DNA from: Acidovorax sp. sif1233
GTDB lineage: Bacteria > Pseudomonadota > Gammaproteobacteria > Burkholderiales > Burkholderiaceae_C
Direction: 5' to 3'
DNA: 64,000 nt
NCBI RefSeq assembly: GCF_019218755.1
Contig: NZ_JAHUWZ010000009.1
Location: 149,639 to 213,638, forward strand
A program made the position numbers and the translations under genes. Positions 1-9,803 of the stretch are shown here, one piece after another. Numbering within the stretch: position 1 is the first letter of the stretch; every line of letters starts with the position of its first letter. The notes beneath the pieces were generated by a model that was not told the DNA's origin, ran no database searches, and saw only the letters and a program-made list of their open reading frames with translations.

Positions 1-455
1 GCCGCATCGGCCACATGGAAGACCAGCTCGATCAGACCCGCGATCAGGTGGCTGAACGCAGCGATCGAGTCGTGTGCGGTCATCGCCTGCTTGTCAATCT
101 GGCTGCGCAGCGCGGGCAGAGAATCAAGCCCCAGGAGGGCCCACGCCATGAGCGACAAGGCCTTGGCCGTCGCGCCCTGTTCGGGTTCCACATGCTGGGC
201 AAATTCCTGGCGCAGTCGCGCCTCCAGTGGCAGCACCTCCTGGATGATCCGGCTGCGCATGTCGGCAAAACGCTGGGCATTGGACGCCAGGTAGGCGCCC
301 GATGCGCCGCGCTCGCGCTGCAGACCTTCTATCAGCTGGCCGATCGTGTCCACCAGAACGGCCCGGCTGGCGAGGTGGCGCACCGCGTCGATCTCCAGCT
401 GGCGCGAGCGCAGCACAAGGGTCGAAACGGTCAGGGACGCGGCCTGGTCGGGCAT
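1..455 (-). CDS. Nitrate/nitrite-sensing NIT-domain regulator, N-terminal part (runs off left edge)
   Basis: The reading frame starts at ATG 455, with a TGGAG-like ribosome site about 8 nt upstream, and stays open to base 1 (151 codons visible). The protein begins MPDQAASLTVSTLVL and carries helices with the phrase IEGLQRERGASGAYLAS, typical of the NIT nitrate/nitrite-sensing domain. Proteins of this kind usually carry a C-terminal ANTAR RNA-binding domain (NasR type) or a kinase domain; that end lies outside the window. It follows nirB and nirD on the same strand, so it probably senses nitrate or nitrite to control them. The family call is firm; the NasR-type architecture is inferred from context. 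Confidence 0.75.
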   Translation of the reverse strand, partial: MPDQAASLTVSTLVLRSRQLEIDAVRHLASRAVLVDTIGQLIEGLQRERGASGAYLASNAQRFADMRSRIIQEVLPLEARLRQEFAQHVEPEQGATAKALSLMAWALLGLDSLPALRSQIDKQAMTAHDSIAAFSHLIAGLIELVFHVADA

Positions 456-620
456 GCGGGAACTCCAGAAAATCGATACGAGGGAATGCTAACCCCAGAA
501 CCTGCCGCGCGCCCGCCAAGCCTCCAGGGGCCTGCGCGGAACGCGATGCAATGCACTTCCGCACAACCCGGCCCGAAGAGTTGCCGGGACACGGCCTCAA
601 GAGACCTCAAGGGCAGGCCC

Positions 621-980
621 TCAGGCCACTGCAATGCTGATGCGCCCACCCTCGGCGCGCACGCCGTGCGCCCGCACCGAATGCTCGGGCGCCTCCAGGC
701 ATTCGCCCGTGCGCAGGTCGAAATGGTTCTTGTACAGCGGCGAGGCGACGACGACGCGCTCGCCCAGGTTGCCGATCAGCCCGCGCGAGAGCACGCTGGC
801 GCCCGACTTCGGGTCCACGTTGTCGATGGCGAAGAACTGGTCGCTGCCGGTGCGGAACACCGCCACATGGCGGTTGGCCACCAGGGCGCAGACGCCGGTG
901 CTGGGCAGGATGTCGTCGACCGCGCAGATGTCGGTCCAGGCAAGGGGGTCGGTGCTGCTGTTCATGGGGAGTGCGCTCAT
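621..980 (-). CDS. nirD: Nitrite reductase small subunit NirD
   Basis: 119 residues, starting MSALPMNSSTDPLAW, close to the usual length for NirD (about 108). It has the Rieske-like fold sequence of NirD, including VANRHVAVFR, FAIDNVDPKSGA and SPLYKNHFDLRTGECLE. It lacks the Cys/His pairs that hold an iron-sulphur cluster in true Rieske proteins, as is normal for NirD. It pairs with NirB in the cytoplasmic NADH-dependent reduction of nitrite to ammonium. The gene starts 20 nt after the nirB stop and is clearly in the same operon. The start is chosen by homology; the longer frame upstream is a shadow of nirB. Confidence 0.93.
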   Translation of the reverse strand: MSALPMNSSTDPLAWTDICAVDDILPSTGVCALVANRHVAVFRTGSDQFFAIDNVDPKSGASVLSRGLIGNLGERVVVASPLYKNHFDLRTGECLEAPEHSVRAHGVRAEGGRISIAVA

Positions 981-1000
981 GGTGTCCTCGTCCTTCTTCT

Positions 1001-3535
1001 TCAAGCGGCCTGGTGGATGGGGATGACCTTGGCGCCGCGCTCCTCCGCGCGGGCCGGGCGGATCTGGCCGCGCTCCTCGACGAAGAGCACGTTCTCGTCG
1101 GCCTTGTCGCTGTTCACGAACGAGCGGAAGCGCTTGCGCGTCTCGGGGTCGGTCACGGCGGTCTTCCATTCGCACTGGTAGGTATCGACCACGTTCTGCA
1201 TCTGCGATTCGAGCTCGGCGCACAGGCCCAGGCTGTCCTTTTGCAAGACATCCTTGAGGTAGTCGAGGCCACCTTCGAGGTTCTCGCGCCAGGTGCTGGT
1301 GCGCTGCAGCCGGTCGGCCGTGCGCACGTAGAACATCAGCACCCGGTCGATCATGCGCACCAGGTCTTCCTTGGACAGGTCGGACGCGAACAGCTCGGCA
1401 TGGCGCGGTTTCATGCCGCCGTTGCCGCAGATGTAGAGGTTCCAGCCCTTTTCGGTGGCGATGATGCCGATGTCCTTGCCCTGCGCCTCGGCGCATTCGC
1501 GCGTGCAGCCCGAGACGCCGAACTTGATCTTGTGCGGAGCACGCAGGCCCTTGTAGCGGTTCTCCAGCTCCACGGCCAGGCCCACGCTGTCGCCCACGCC
1601 ATAGCGGCACCAGGTCGAGCCCACGCAGCTTTTGACCGTGCGCAGGGACTTGCCGTAGGCATGGCCGGACTCGAACCCGGCGGTGATCAGCTCCTCCCAG
1701 ATCAGGGGCAGCTGTTCCAGGCGCGCACCGAACATATCCACCCGCGCACCGCCGGTGACCTTGGTGTACAGGCCGTACTTCTTGGCCACCTGGCCCACGG
1801 CGATCAGGCCGTCGGGCGTGACCTCGCCACCGGGCATGCGCGGCACCACCGAGTAGGTGCCGTCCTTCTGGATGTTGCCCAGGTAGTAGTCATTGCTGTC
1901 CTGCAGGCCGGCCAGCTCCTTCTTGAGCACGAACTCGTTCCAGCACGAGGCGAATACGCTGGCCGCCACGGGCTTGCAGATGTCGCAGCCCATGCCCTTG
2001 CCGTGCTGGGCCAGCAGTTCGCCGAAGCTCCTGATGTTGCCCACGCGCACCAGGTGGTAGATCTCCTGGCGCGAGTACGCGAAGTGCTCGCAGATGTGGT
2101 TGTTCACGGCCATGCCGCGGCGCGCCATCTCGGCTTTCATGACCTGGGTGACCAGGGGCACGCAGCCGCCGCAGGTGGCACCGGCCTTGGTGCAGGCCTT
2201 CATCTCTGCGATGGTGCAGGCGCCATTGCCCACGGCTTCGCAGATGCCGGCCTTGGTGACGTTGTTGCACGAGCAGATCTGTGCCGTGTCGGGCAGGGCA
2301 TCCACGCCCAGGCCGGGTTTGGCCTTGCCATCGCTGGACGGGAAGATCAGGAACTCGGGGTCCTCGGGCAGCGTGATGCCGTTCAGGGCCATCTGCAGCA
2401 GCGTGCCGTATTCGGTGGCGTCGCCGATCAGCACGGCGCCCAGCAGTTGCTTGCCGTCTTCGCTGATGACGATCTTCTTGTAGACCTGGCGGCGCTCGTC
2501 CACATACTGGCAGGTGCGGCTGTGGGGCGTTTTCGCATGGGCGTCGCCGATGCTGGCCACGTCCACGCCCATGAGCTTGAGCTTGGTGCTCATGTCGGCG
2601 CCGACGAAGGCAGCGTCTGTCTCACCCGCGATGTGGCGGGCCGCCACGCGCGCCATGTCGTAGCCGGGTGCCACCAGGCCGAAGGTCTGCTCGTTCCACG
2701 AGGCGCATTCGCCGATGGCATACACGTCATGGTCACTGGTGCGGCAGGCGCTGTCGATGGCCACGCCACCGCGCGGGCCGACGGCCAGCAGGCTCTGGCG
2801 CGCCAGCTCGTCGCGCGGGCGGATGCCGGCGGAGAAGACGATCATGTCCGTCTCCAGCCAGGTCCCGTCGGCAAACACCATCCGGTGGCGCGCACGGGCG
2901 CCATTGGTGATCTCCTGAGTGTTGCGGCCGGTGTGCACCTGCACGCCCAGCTCCTCGATCTTGGCGCGCAGCACGCGGCCACCGCCCTTGTCCACCTGCA
3001 CGGCCATCAGCCGGGGGGCGAACTCGACCACATGGGTTTCGAGGCCCATGTCGCGCAGCGCCTTGGCGCATTCCAGACCCAGCAGGCCGCCGCCCACGAC
3101 CACGCCGGTCTTGGACTTGGCGCCCGAGGCCTGCATGGCCTCCAGGTCCTCGATGGTGCGGTAGACGAAGCAGTGGTCACGGTCGCGCCCCGGCACCTGG
3201 GGCACGAAGGGGTTGGAGCCGGTGGCCAGCACCAGCTTGTCGTAGTGCAGCACCTCGCCGTCGACCGTGGTCACGGTGCGAATGCGGCGGTCCACCGATG
3301 CGGCCCGCGCCGCCAGGCGCAGGGTGAAGCCGGTGCGCTCGAAGAAGCCGGGCTCGACCAGGGAGAGTTGCTCGGCCGTGGTGCCGCTGAAGAAGGCGGA
3401 GAGGTGCACCCGGTCGTAGGCGGGGCGTGGCTCCTCGCACAGCACGGTGACCTCGACGCCGGTCATGCCGGTCTCGGCCAGGCTTTCGAGGAACTTGTGG
3501 CCGACCATGCCGTGGCCAATGAGAACGATTTTCAT
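1001..3535 (-). CDS. nirB: NADH-dependent assimilatory nitrite reductase large subunit NirB
   Basis: 844 residues, the full family length. An N-terminal FAD/NADH pyridine-nucleotide-disulphide reductase domain begins MKIVLIGHGMVG and has a second nucleotide site at VVVGGGLLGLECA. A BFD-like [2Fe-2S] domain follows, with CSCNN near residue 421 and TCGGC near 454. The C-terminal sulphite/nitrite reductase half binds [4Fe-4S]-sirohaem through Cys in SCVGSTWC (about 638-644) and GVSGCTREC (about 676-680). The enzyme reduces nitrite to ammonium in the cytoplasm. It is first in a leftward nirB-nirD operon with a long, structured leader upstream. Confidence 0.96.
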   Translation of the reverse strand: MKIVLIGHGMVGHKFLESLAETGMTGVEVTVLCEEPRPAYDRVHLSAFFSGTTAEQLSLVEPGFFERTGFTLRLAARAASVDRRIRTVTTVDGEVLHYDKLVLATGSNPFVPQVPGRDRDHCFVYRTIEDLEAMQASGAKSKTGVVVGGGLLGLECAKALRDMGLETHVVEFAPRLMAVQVDKGGGRVLRAKIEELGVQVHTGRNTQEITNGARARHRMVFADGTWLETDMIVFSAGIRPRDELARQSLLAVGPRGGVAIDSACRTSDHDVYAIGECASWNEQTFGLVAPGYDMARVAARHIAGETDAAFVGADMSTKLKLMGVDVASIGDAHAKTPHSRTCQYVDERRQVYKKIVISEDGKQLLGAVLIGDATEYGTLLQMALNGITLPEDPEFLIFPSSDGKAKPGLGVDALPDTAQICSCNNVTKAGICEAVGNGACTIAEMKACTKAGATCGGCVPLVTQVMKAEMARRGMAVNNHICEHFAYSRQEIYHLVRVGNIRSFGELLAQHGKGMGCDICKPVAASVFASCWNEFVLKKELAGLQDSNDYYLGNIQKDGTYSVVPRMPGGEVTPDGLIAVGQVAKKYGLYTKVTGGARVDMFGARLEQLPLIWEELITAGFESGHAYGKSLRTVKSCVGSTWCRYGVGDSVGLAVELENRYKGLRAPHKIKFGVSGCTRECAEAQGKDIGIIATEKGWNLYICGNGGMKPRHAELFASDLSKEDLVRMIDRVLMFYVRTADRLQRTSTWRENLEGGLDYLKDVLQKDSLGLCAELESQMQNVVDTYQCEWKTAVTDPETRKRFRSFVNSDKADENVLFVEERGQIRPARAEERGAKVIPIHQAA

Positions 3536-4155
3536 GCTAGTGATCCTGCAATGGACCGGGCCGCCCGGAGGGCAAGTGCAGGGATGCTGTGCATCGGCAG
3601 CCCCGAGGGAGGCAACCAGTGCACCTCACCCTCCGCAACGGCACGGGTGTGGATTGGAACGACCCCACGAGAGGCTCATAGCCTCGCTCGTCCGGGGGTT
3701 CCGCCATCATTAGCGGAGGGTGTTGGTCGGTCCGACGGCAGCTTCACCGGCAGACATGCAACGGTAGATCGCAATATCCATGCCGCCCTTTCAGCCCCTG
3801 CGGCCACATAGCGCTCGCCAGGAGCGGGCAAGCGGGTTGGCATCAGCGACCCGGCCGGCACGGAGTCGCATCAATGCGGTGCAAACCATCACCAAATCAG
3901 GGCATCGCCTCAGGTTGGGACAAATTGCCGCAGGCAGACCGCGTCGGAATGCCCCAGGGACAGCCAGGAGTTCTGGTACCTGGAACGCGTGCCGTGTGCT
4001 GGTTTGTTGCCATTCTTTCTTTTTCAAACGTGCCCGCCTCATGCAGACTGAGACGATGCAGTCCGGCCGGTCAGGACACCTGTTCAGTGCTCCTGAAAGG
4101 ATGGCCAGCCAGGGCAGGAATCCCAGAGCTTTTTTCCTATATGAGGACTACCAAC
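3536..4155. other. Intergenic leader region upstream of nirB
   Basis: 620 bases between the divergent nirB and the small ORF at 4156. Apart from the paired hairpins at 3663-3717 I see no gene. Open frames here lack codon signal or ribosome sites. The nirB promoter should lie between about 3720 and 3950, but no convincing -10/-35 pair or FNR site stands out. Confidence 0.5.
3663..3717 (-). promoter_or_regulatory. Candidate two-hairpin leader (ANTAR-type antitermination target) of nirBD
   Basis: Read on the - strand, about 130-180 nt before the nirB ATG. Hairpin 1 (3717-3700) is TCCGCT / GGCGGA closing a six-base loop AATGAT. A at loop position 1 and G at position 4 is the signature of RNAs bound by ANTAR proteins such as NasR/NasT. 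Hairpin 2 (3698-3663) follows directly: CCCC, CGAG and AGGC arms with a five-base loop TATGA. The downstream NIT-domain gene makes this plausible. Against it, the second loop is not a canonical hexaloop, and no terminator with a clear U-run follows. Confidence 0.4.
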
Positions 4156-4359
4156 ATGAGCGTGGAACGCAGAGGCAGCGCGGACAGGCGCAGCGGAAAG
4201 GACCGCCGGCAAGTGGAAAAAGGGCCGCCCACCAACTATGAACGCAGGCGCACGGTCGAAGCGCGGCAACCCGAGCTGACGGAACTGCACCTGAGCGAAG
4301 AAGAACTCAAGGCACTGGGATTCGCGCAGGACCAGCCAGCACCCCAAAAACCAACCTGA
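4156..4359 (+). CDS. Small Arg-rich conserved hypothetical protein
   Basis: 67 residues starting MSVERRGSADRRSGKDRRQ. The repeated (D/E)RR triplets make the N-terminal half strongly charged, and the C-terminal half is acidic (LHLSEEELKALGF) with a Pro tail. GAGGAC lies 9-14 nt before the chosen ATG. An in-frame ATG at 4141 would add five residues. There is no membrane segment and no known catalytic motif. Short proteins with DRR repeats occur in related betaproteobacteria, but I know no function. It looks like a monocistronic gene. Confidence 0.55.
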   Translation: MSVERRGSADRRSGKDRRQVEKGPPTNYERRRTVEARQPELTELHLSEEELKALGFAQDQPAPQKPT

Positions 4360-4539
4360 TCGCTGCGACCTGGCAGCAGCCACGTTTTCAATGCTGTTTC
4401 GTGCGCGGCAGGGTATCCGTCGCAAGCACCGCCCAGGCAGGCGGCCGGACTCGCCCACCCTCTCCTCTTGCACCGCCCGCTGGCACGTCACGCCGCGGCG
4501 AGCGCGAGCCGCAGAATCAGTTTTGCATCGCCTTGTTTT

Positions 4540-4839
4540 TTATTCGCCGTGCAGCGTGAGCAGGCGGTGCGCGACCATGTCCAGCGCGGGCCGCGTGTTT
4601 CCCTGCTTGTCCGTCCAGACTCTTGGCGTGATGCTTCCCGCCAGCGCCACAGAGTCTCCATCGCGCAGGGCGTGCATGGAGGCGCAGACCCCTGCCTCAA
4701 ATGCAATCACGTTGACGAACAGCGTCTCGCCATCCGCCGTGCTTGCTCGCACCTTGGAGACGGTAAAAGGCTTCCCGGCCTTGTCAGTACGCCGCTCGGC
4801 CTCGCCATACAGCCTGCCGGCCACCAGTCCATCGATCAT
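4540..4839 (-). CDS. Short SSB-like OB-fold protein
   Basis: 99 residues starting MIDGLVAGRLYGEAERRTDKAGK. The pattern (G-x-L-x-G-x-A, then F-x-V-x-K-V-R, FVNVIAFE, L-x-x-G-D-x-V-A-L-x-G) matches the single-stranded DNA-binding OB fold. The protein stops right after the fold (MVAHRLLTLHGE) and lacks the acidic C-terminal tip through which classical SSB recruits partners. It is therefore probably an auxiliary SSB/PriB-like protein rather than the main SSB. No operon partner is evident. Confidence 0.7.
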   Translation of the reverse strand: MIDGLVAGRLYGEAERRTDKAGKPFTVSKVRASTADGETLFVNVIAFEAGVCASMHALRDGDSVALAGSITPRVWTDKQGNTRPALDMVAHRLLTLHGE

Positions 4840-5044
4840 GAGAGTCCTTTGCGGGGCGAGCCGCTACTTTGGTTTTGGCGGGTGCAACCGCAACACGGGC
4901 TGACCACATGTCAGCACTACCTCGACAGGGAGCCTGCTGATCAGCGGGGGCTCGGTATCGCCACCATGCCTGCACAGCACGCAGCAGCAAGCCGCCTTTC
5001 ATTTCACCCCAGGCCGTGTTGCATGTTTTTCCGCGACCAAGCAA

Positions 5045-5076
5045 AAAAGCCCAGAACCTTTCGGTTCTGGGCTTTT
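5045..5076 (-). terminator. Terminator after tRNA-Pro
   Basis: Perfect inverted repeat AAGCCCAGAACC / GGTTCTGGGCTT with loop TTTC. In the leftward direction it is followed by a run of six T just past the tRNA 3' end. It is symmetrical enough to stop transcription from either side. Confidence 0.85.
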
Positions 5077-5084
5077 GCTAACAA

Positions 5085-5161
5085 TGGTCGGCGTGGCGGG
5101 ATTCGAACTCGCGACCCCTTGCACCCCATGCAAGTGCGCTACCAGGCTGCGCTACACGCCG
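5085..5161 (-). tRNA. tRNA-Pro (anticodon GGG)
   Basis: 77-nt cloverleaf on the - strand with encoded CCA. Acceptor stem CGGCGTG/CACGCCG, D-arm AGCGCAGCCTGGTAGCGC, anticodon stem CTTGC/GCAAG around loop ATGGGGT (anticodon GGG), and T-loop GTTCGAATC. The encoded CCA and discriminator A complete the gene. Confidence 0.97.
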
Positions 5162-5191
5162 ACAAGACTTAGATTATATGCAGAAAAAAGG

Positions 5192-5641
5192 TCAACCCAG
5201 AGAAAGTAGCGCCCGAATTTCAAATAATTCTTTGCGCACCGCATTGGAGTCCAGCGTGATGCCCATCGCATCGATGGAAAGATCGCGTGCACTGTCCACC
5301 AGCATGCTGGGCATCTCTGAGTCAAACCCGTTCATCGCGCCATCGGCCCCTGCCTCATCGCGGGCGGGATGCGCAAGCTCCTGCAGGCGATTGCGCGCGC
5401 CACTGATGGTGAACCCCTGGTCATACAGCAGATCCCGGATGCGGCGGATCATGAGCACTTCATGATGCTGGTAGTAGCGCCGGTTGCCACGCCGCTTCAT
5501 GGGGCGCAGTTGAGTGAACTCCTGCTCCCAGTAACGCAATACATGGGGCTTGACGCCACAAAGCTCCGCGACCTCACCAATCGTGAAGTAGCGCTTGGCG
5601 GGGATCGAAGGAAGGGGGGTGCCCATGGGTGGTGGATTCAA
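5192..5641 (-). CDS. MerR-family transcriptional regulator of the ihfA cluster
   Basis: 149 residues. A MerR winged helix-turn-helix occupies residues about 17-85: RYFTIGEVAELCGVKPHVLRYWEQEF, then RRYYQHHEVLMIRRIRDLLYDQGFTI. No cysteine-rich effector domain follows; the tail is a short helical, acidic segment. The gene ends the thrS-to-ihfA string on the same strand, its usual place in beta- and gammaproteobacteria. A start at the inner Met (GTPLP) is possible. The regulatory target is not known from sequence. Confidence 0.88.
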   Translation of the reverse strand: MNPPPMGTPLPSIPAKRYFTIGEVAELCGVKPHVLRYWEQEFTQLRPMKRRGNRRYYQHHEVLMIRRIRDLLYDQGFTISGARNRLQELAHPARDEAGADGAMNGFDSEMPSMLVDSARDLSIDAMGITLDSNAVRKELFEIRALLSLG

Positions 5642-5723
5642 ACCGGTCAGCCAGCTAGCGTACTGCAGACGCGCACAGACCGCCAGTCATCGGCAACATT
5701 CTGGTCACAAAAACGGCACAAAT

Positions 5724-6074
5724 TCACGATCCGGCAGCCGTCTGGATCTGTTCCTTGAGTTTGCTGCTGGCGTGAAACGTCACCACGCGGCGTGCCTTGA
5801 TCGGAATGGCCTCGCCCGTGCGCGGGTTGCGCCCGGGCCGTGGTGCCTTGGTGCGAATCTGGAAGTTGCCGAAACCCGACAACTTCACATCCTTGCCCTC
5901 CACCAGGCTCTGCGAGATCAGGTCGAAGAATGCGTCGATCATGTCCTTGGACTCGCGCTTGTTCAAGCCAATCTGGTCAAACAGCAGATCGGCCAGTTGT
6001 GCCTTGGTCAGCGCTGGCGTTTCCAGGCTTTCGACGGCGAATTCGATCATGGCGTCAGCTCCCTTGAACATCAT
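5724..6074 (-). CDS. ihfA: Integration host factor alpha subunit
   Basis: 116 residues with the full HU/IHF fold: [30 protein letters not shown], then KLSGFGNF and the beta-arm tip [14 protein letters not shown]. The DNA-bending Pro sits in that arm. IHF-alpha pairs with IHF-beta, encoded elsewhere, to bend DNA by about 160 degrees. The ATG overlaps the pheT stop (ATGA at 6074), so translation is coupled. An inner start (MIEFAVES, eight codons later) is also possible and is nearer the usual length. Confidence 0.95.
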   Translation of the reverse strand: MMFKGADAMIEFAVESLETPALTKAQLADLLFDQIGLNKRESKDMIDAFFDLISQSLVEGKDVKLSGFGNFQIRTKAPRPGRNPRTGEAIPIKARRVVTFHASSKLKEQIQTAAGS

Positions 6075-8521
6075 CAGACACGCAGCCGTGCGCCCATGCG
6101 CTGGGCCAATTGCCCCACCACCGCTTGAACAGCGGCATCGATCTCGGCCTCGGTGAGCGTCGCCTCGTCGCTGCCCAGAGTCAGGCGCACCGCCAGGCTC
6201 TTCTCCCCGGGAGCCAGGCCACCGGCGGGTGCCTCTTCGCCCGCACGCAGCGCCTTGGGCCGGTAAACGTCGAACAGCACGGCCGAACGCAGCATTGCGC
6301 CGGGCACCGCTTGCTGGACCGCCGCCATGACCTCGGCATGGGTGACCCGCTCAGCGACCACCACCGCCAGATCACGTTCGACGGACTGGTGCTTGGCCAC
6401 GGACTTGAATTGGGGCACTGCACGCTGCAATACGGCATCCAGTTCGAGTTCAAACATCACCGGCGCTTGCGGGAGCTCCCACGATTGGCGCCACTGCGGG
6501 TGCAGCTCGCCCACGAAACCCACGGCCCGCCCGTTGAGGAGCACCCGCGCGCAACGGCCGGGGTGCATCGCAGGATGGACGGCCGGCTCGAACGTGGCTT
6601 GCAGCGGCGCCAGCAAGGCCTCGAGATCGCCCTTCACATCGAAGAAGTCGATCGACTGCTCCTTGCGGCCCCACTGGAGCGCATCGTTGGGTCCATAAGC
6701 CAGACCGGCCACGCGCATGGGCTGGTGAAAGCCTTCCACCGTAGTGTCGGTGTTGGCCACGCTGGCATCCCGCAGGAACACACGGCCCAGCTCGAACACG
6801 CGCACGCGCTCGGCGCGGCGATCCAGGTTGAACTTGAGCACCTGCAGCAGAGAGCCCAGCAGGCTCGAGCGCATCACGCTCATCTGGCTGGCGATGGGGT
6901 TGAGCAGCTTGATGGGCTGCGCGTTGGCCGCCAGCTCCCGCTCCCAGCGCTCTTCCACGAAGCTGAAGTTGATGGTTTCCTGGTAGCCCAGGCCCGCCAG
7001 CGTACGGCGCACGGCGAACGGGCTGCGCGTGGCCTCGGCCGGCAGCTTGGGGGTGATGGGGGCCAGCGGCGGCGTCGTGGGCAGGTTGTTGTAACCCACC
7101 ATGCGCGCAACCTCTTCGATCAAGTCTTCTTCGATGGTGATGTCGAAGCGGTAGGCCGGTGGCGCCACGGTGAGGGTGCCCTCGCCTTCCGCGAACGGCA
7201 GGCCCAGGCGCCTGAACACGTCGGCGCACTGCACCTGCGTGAGCGGCATGCCGATGACCTTGGCCGCGCGCGCCACGCGCAGCGTGACGGGCTGGGGCAC
7301 GGGCAGGTTCACGCGCTGGTCGTCCATCGGGCCGCAGGCCGTCTCGGGCGTGCCGCAGATGTCGATCACCAGCTGGGTGATGCGCTCAATGTGCTCCACC
7401 GTCAGCGCAGGGTCCACGCCGCGCTCGAAGCGGTGGCCCGCATCGGTCGAGAAGTTGTAGCGGCGCGAACGCCCGGCCACTGCCTTGGGCCACCAGAAGG
7501 CAGCCTCGATGTAGATGTGCTTGGTGTCGTCCGAGACGGCGGTGGCGTCCCCGCCCATGATGCCGGCGAGCGACTCGACCTGCTGGCTGTCGGCGATCAC
7601 GCCGACCTTTTCGTCGACGGTGATGGTGTTGCCGTTGAGCAGCTTGAGCGACTCGCCCGCCTTGCCCCAGCGCACATCCAGCCCGCCATGGATCTTGTCC
7701 AGGTCGAAGATGTGCGAGGGACGGCCCAGCTCGAACATCACGTAGTTGGAGATGTCCACCAGCGGCGACACTCCACGCTGGCCGCAGCGCGCCAGGCGGT
7801 CCAGCATCCACTGCGGCGTGGTGGCGCGCGTGTTCACGTTGCGCACCACGCGGCCGCTGAAACGGCCGCACAGGTCAGGGGCACTGATCTTCACGGCCAG
7901 GGTGTCCGGGACTTTGGAGGCCACTGCCGGGAAGGCCGGCTGCGAGAGGGGCACGCCGGTCAGCGCGGAGACTTCGCGGGCGATGCCGTACACGCTCAGG
8001 CAGTGCGCCAGGTTGGGCGTGAGCTTGAGCGTGAACAGCGTGTCGTCCAGGTTCAGGTGCTCGCGGATGTCCTGGCCCACGGGCGCGGAGGCATCAAGTT
8101 CGAGCAGGCCGCCGTGGTCTTCCGACAGCTTGAGCTCGCGCGCCGAGCACAGCATGCCCTGGCTTTCCACACCGCGCAGCTTGCCGACCTTGATCAGGAA
8201 GGGCTTGCCGTCGTCGCCCGGCGGCAGCTCGGCGCCCACCAGGGCGCAGGGCACCTTGATGCCCACGCGCGCATTGGGTGCGCCGCACACGATGTTGAGC
8301 AGGGCGCCCTGCCCCACGTCCACCTGGCACACGCGCAGGCGGTCGGCATCGGGATGCTGCACGGCTTCCTTGATCTCGCCCACGACGATCTTCGCGAACG
8401 GCGGCGCCACGGGGCGCAGCTCCTCCACCTCCAGGCCGGCCATGGTCAGCGTCTCGGCCAGCTCGGCGGTCGAAAGGGGTGGGTTGCAGAACTCACGCAA
8501 CCAGGATTCAGGGAATTGCAT
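6074..8521 (-). CDS. pheT: Phenylalanyl-tRNA synthetase beta subunit
   Basis: 815 residues, starting [33 protein letters not shown]. It has the EMAP-II-like tRNA-binding domain (about 40-150, with [15 protein letters not shown]), the B3/B4 and B5 domains, the core, and a C-terminal FDX-ACB anticodon-binding domain ([20 protein letters not shown]). It forms the alpha2-beta2 enzyme with PheS that charges tRNA-Phe; the beta subunit also edits Tyr-tRNA. It lies 128 nt after pheS, and its stop overlaps ihfA. Confidence 0.97.
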   Translation of the reverse strand: MQFPESWLREFCNPPLSTAELAETLTMAGLEVEELRPVAPPFAKIVVGEIKEAVQHPDADRLRVCQVDVGQGALLNIVCGAPNARVGIKVPCALVGAELPPGDDGKPFLIKVGKLRGVESQGMLCSARELKLSEDHGGLLELDASAPVGQDIREHLNLDDTLFTLKLTPNLAHCLSVYGIAREVSALTGVPLSQPAFPAVASKVPDTLAVKISAPDLCGRFSGRVVRNVNTRATTPQWMLDRLARCGQRGVSPLVDISNYVMFELGRPSHIFDLDKIHGGLDVRWGKAGESLKLLNGNTITVDEKVGVIADSQQVESLAGIMGGDATAVSDDTKHIYIEAAFWWPKAVAGRSRRYNFSTDAGHRFERGVDPALTVEHIERITQLVIDICGTPETACGPMDDQRVNLPVPQPVTLRVARAAKVIGMPLTQVQCADVFRRLGLPFAEGEGTLTVAPPAYRFDITIEEDLIEEVARMVGYNNLPTTPPLAPITPKLPAEATRSPFAVRRTLAGLGYQETINFSFVEERWERELAANAQPIKLLNPIASQMSVMRSSLLGSLLQVLKFNLDRRAERVRVFELGRVFLRDASVANTDTTVEGFHQPMRVAGLAYGPNDALQWGRKEQSIDFFDVKGDLEALLAPLQATFEPAVHPAMHPGRCARVLLNGRAVGFVGELHPQWRQSWELPQAPVMFELELDAVLQRAVPQFKSVAKHQSVERDLAVVVAERVTHAEVMAAVQQAVPGAMLRSAVLFDVYRPKALRAGEEAPAGGLAPGEKSLAVRLTLGSDEATLTEAEIDAAVQAVVGQLAQRMGARLRV

Positions 8522-8649
8522 AGTCGAACTCTTGTACGGGGTCGTATACGGAAATTACCCTGCGCGGTCTCTCGGGACACATGCGCCAGGGTGAAAACGG
8601 CTGGGCGGACCGCCGGGCTGCCCGAATGGCAGCCGTCCGGCCCTGCTGG

Positions 8650-9702
8650 TTACTGGAACTGCGACAGAAAACGGATGTCGCCGTCAAAAAACAGGCGCAG
8701 GTCGTTCACGCCATAGCGCAGCATGGTCAGGCGGTCGGGGCCCATGCCGAAGGCAAAGCCGATGTATTTTTCGGGGTCCAGACCCATGTTGCGCACCACG
8801 TTCGGGTGCACCTGGCCGGAGCCGGCCACTTCGAGCCAGCGGCCGGCGAGCGGGCCGGTCTGGAACTGGATGTCGATCTCGGCGCTGGGCTCGGTGAAGG
8901 GGAAGAAGCTCGGGCGAAAGCGCAGCACCAGGTCGTCGCTTTCAAAGAAGGTGCGGCAGAACGCGGTGAAGATGACCTTCAAGTCCTTGAAGCTCACGTT
9001 CTCACCAATCCACAGGCCTTCGCACTGGTGGAACATGGGCGAGTGCGTGGCGTCGCTGTCCACACGGTAAGTGCGGCCCGGCGCGATGACGCGGATCTCG
9101 GGCATGGGCTGGCCGGCGTCGAGCAGCGCGCGGTGCTTCTTCACATGCTGCACCGCGTGGCGGATCTGCATGGGGCTGGTGTGGGTGCGCAGCAGGTTGG
9201 GCGCCTCGGGGGTGCCGCCTTCCACGTAGAAGGTGTCGTGCATGGAACGCGCGGGGTGGTCTTCCGGCGTGTTCAGTGCGGTGAAGTTGAACCAGTCGGT
9301 CTCGATCTCGGGGCCCTGGGCCACGTCGAAACCCATGGAGCCGAAGATGCCCTCGATGCGCTCGAGCGTGAGCGACACGGGGTGCAGGCCGCCCTGCCCG
9401 CGCTGGCGCCCTGGCAGGCTTACGTCCAGGGCCTCTGCCTTGAGCTGGACCTGCAGTTCCGCATCGGCCAATGCCTGGCGGCGCGCGGTGAGCGCGGCCT
9501 CGATGGCCTGCTTGGCGACGTTGATGGCGGCGCCGCGGGACTTCTTCTCATCCACCGACAGCTGCGCCATGCCCTTCATGAGCTCGGTCACGCGACCCGA
9601 CTTGCCCAGGAACTGCGCCTTGGCATTTTCCAGATCAGCAGGGGTGGCGCTTTGGGCAAACAGTTGCGTCGCGCTCTCGACCAGGGAATCCAACTCGTTC
9701 AT
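8650..9702 (-). CDS. pheS: Phenylalanyl-tRNA synthetase alpha subunit
   Basis: 350 residues. An N-terminal coiled coil (residues 1-90) binds tRNA, followed by a class II catalytic core with [20 protein letters not shown] (motif 2 region) and [17 protein letters not shown] (motif 3 with the conserved Arg). It catalyses ATP-dependent charging of tRNA-Phe with PheT. It lies between rplT and pheT, all leftward. The gap to rplT is filled by an interspersed repeat at 9725-9798. Confidence 0.97.
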   Translation of the reverse strand: MNELDSLVESATQLFAQSATPADLENAKAQFLGKSGRVTELMKGMAQLSVDEKKSRGAAINVAKQAIEAALTARRQALADAELQVQLKAEALDVSLPGRQRGQGGLHPVSLTLERIEGIFGSMGFDVAQGPEIETDWFNFTALNTPEDHPARSMHDTFYVEGGTPEAPNLLRTHTSPMQIRHAVQHVKKHRALLDAGQPMPEIRVIAPGRTYRVDSDATHSPMFHQCEGLWIGENVSFKDLKVIFTAFCRTFFESDDLVLRFRPSFFPFTEPSAEIDIQFQTGPLAGRWLEVAGSGQVHPNVVRNMGLDPEKYIGFAFGMGPDRLTMLRYGVNDLRLFFDGDIRFLSQFQ

Positions 9703-9724
9703 ATCGACTCTTGAAAATGAACAA

Positions 9725-9798
9725 GGGCTAGCGCCTTTTCAAGCCCTAGCCCTTGCTGTTATTGCGCAAGCAGCTATCAAAAAGATAGCAGCTCATCG
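9725..9798. repeat. Interspersed Comamonadaceae-type repeat, copy A
   Basis: The spacer between rplT and pheS holds GGGCTAGCGCC / AGCCCTAGCCC arms and GCAGCTATCAAAAAGATAGC. The core (GCGC, AGCTATC, A-rich stretch) recurs at 18369, 23432, 25055, 30246 and 36306, and more weakly at 11197. Confidence 0.6.
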
Positions 9799-9803
9799 TG
9801 AAC

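Noticed and set aside
971..3811. 946-codon open frame on the + strand opposite nirB
   Set aside because: It mirrors nirB in the complementary frame; high third-position G+C keeps the antisense frame open. No family resemblance, His/Ala/Gly-rich composition typical of shadows.
6110..8716. 868-codon + strand frame opposite pheT
   Set aside because: Antisense shadow of pheT; no ribosome site and low-complexity His/Arg/Gly composition.
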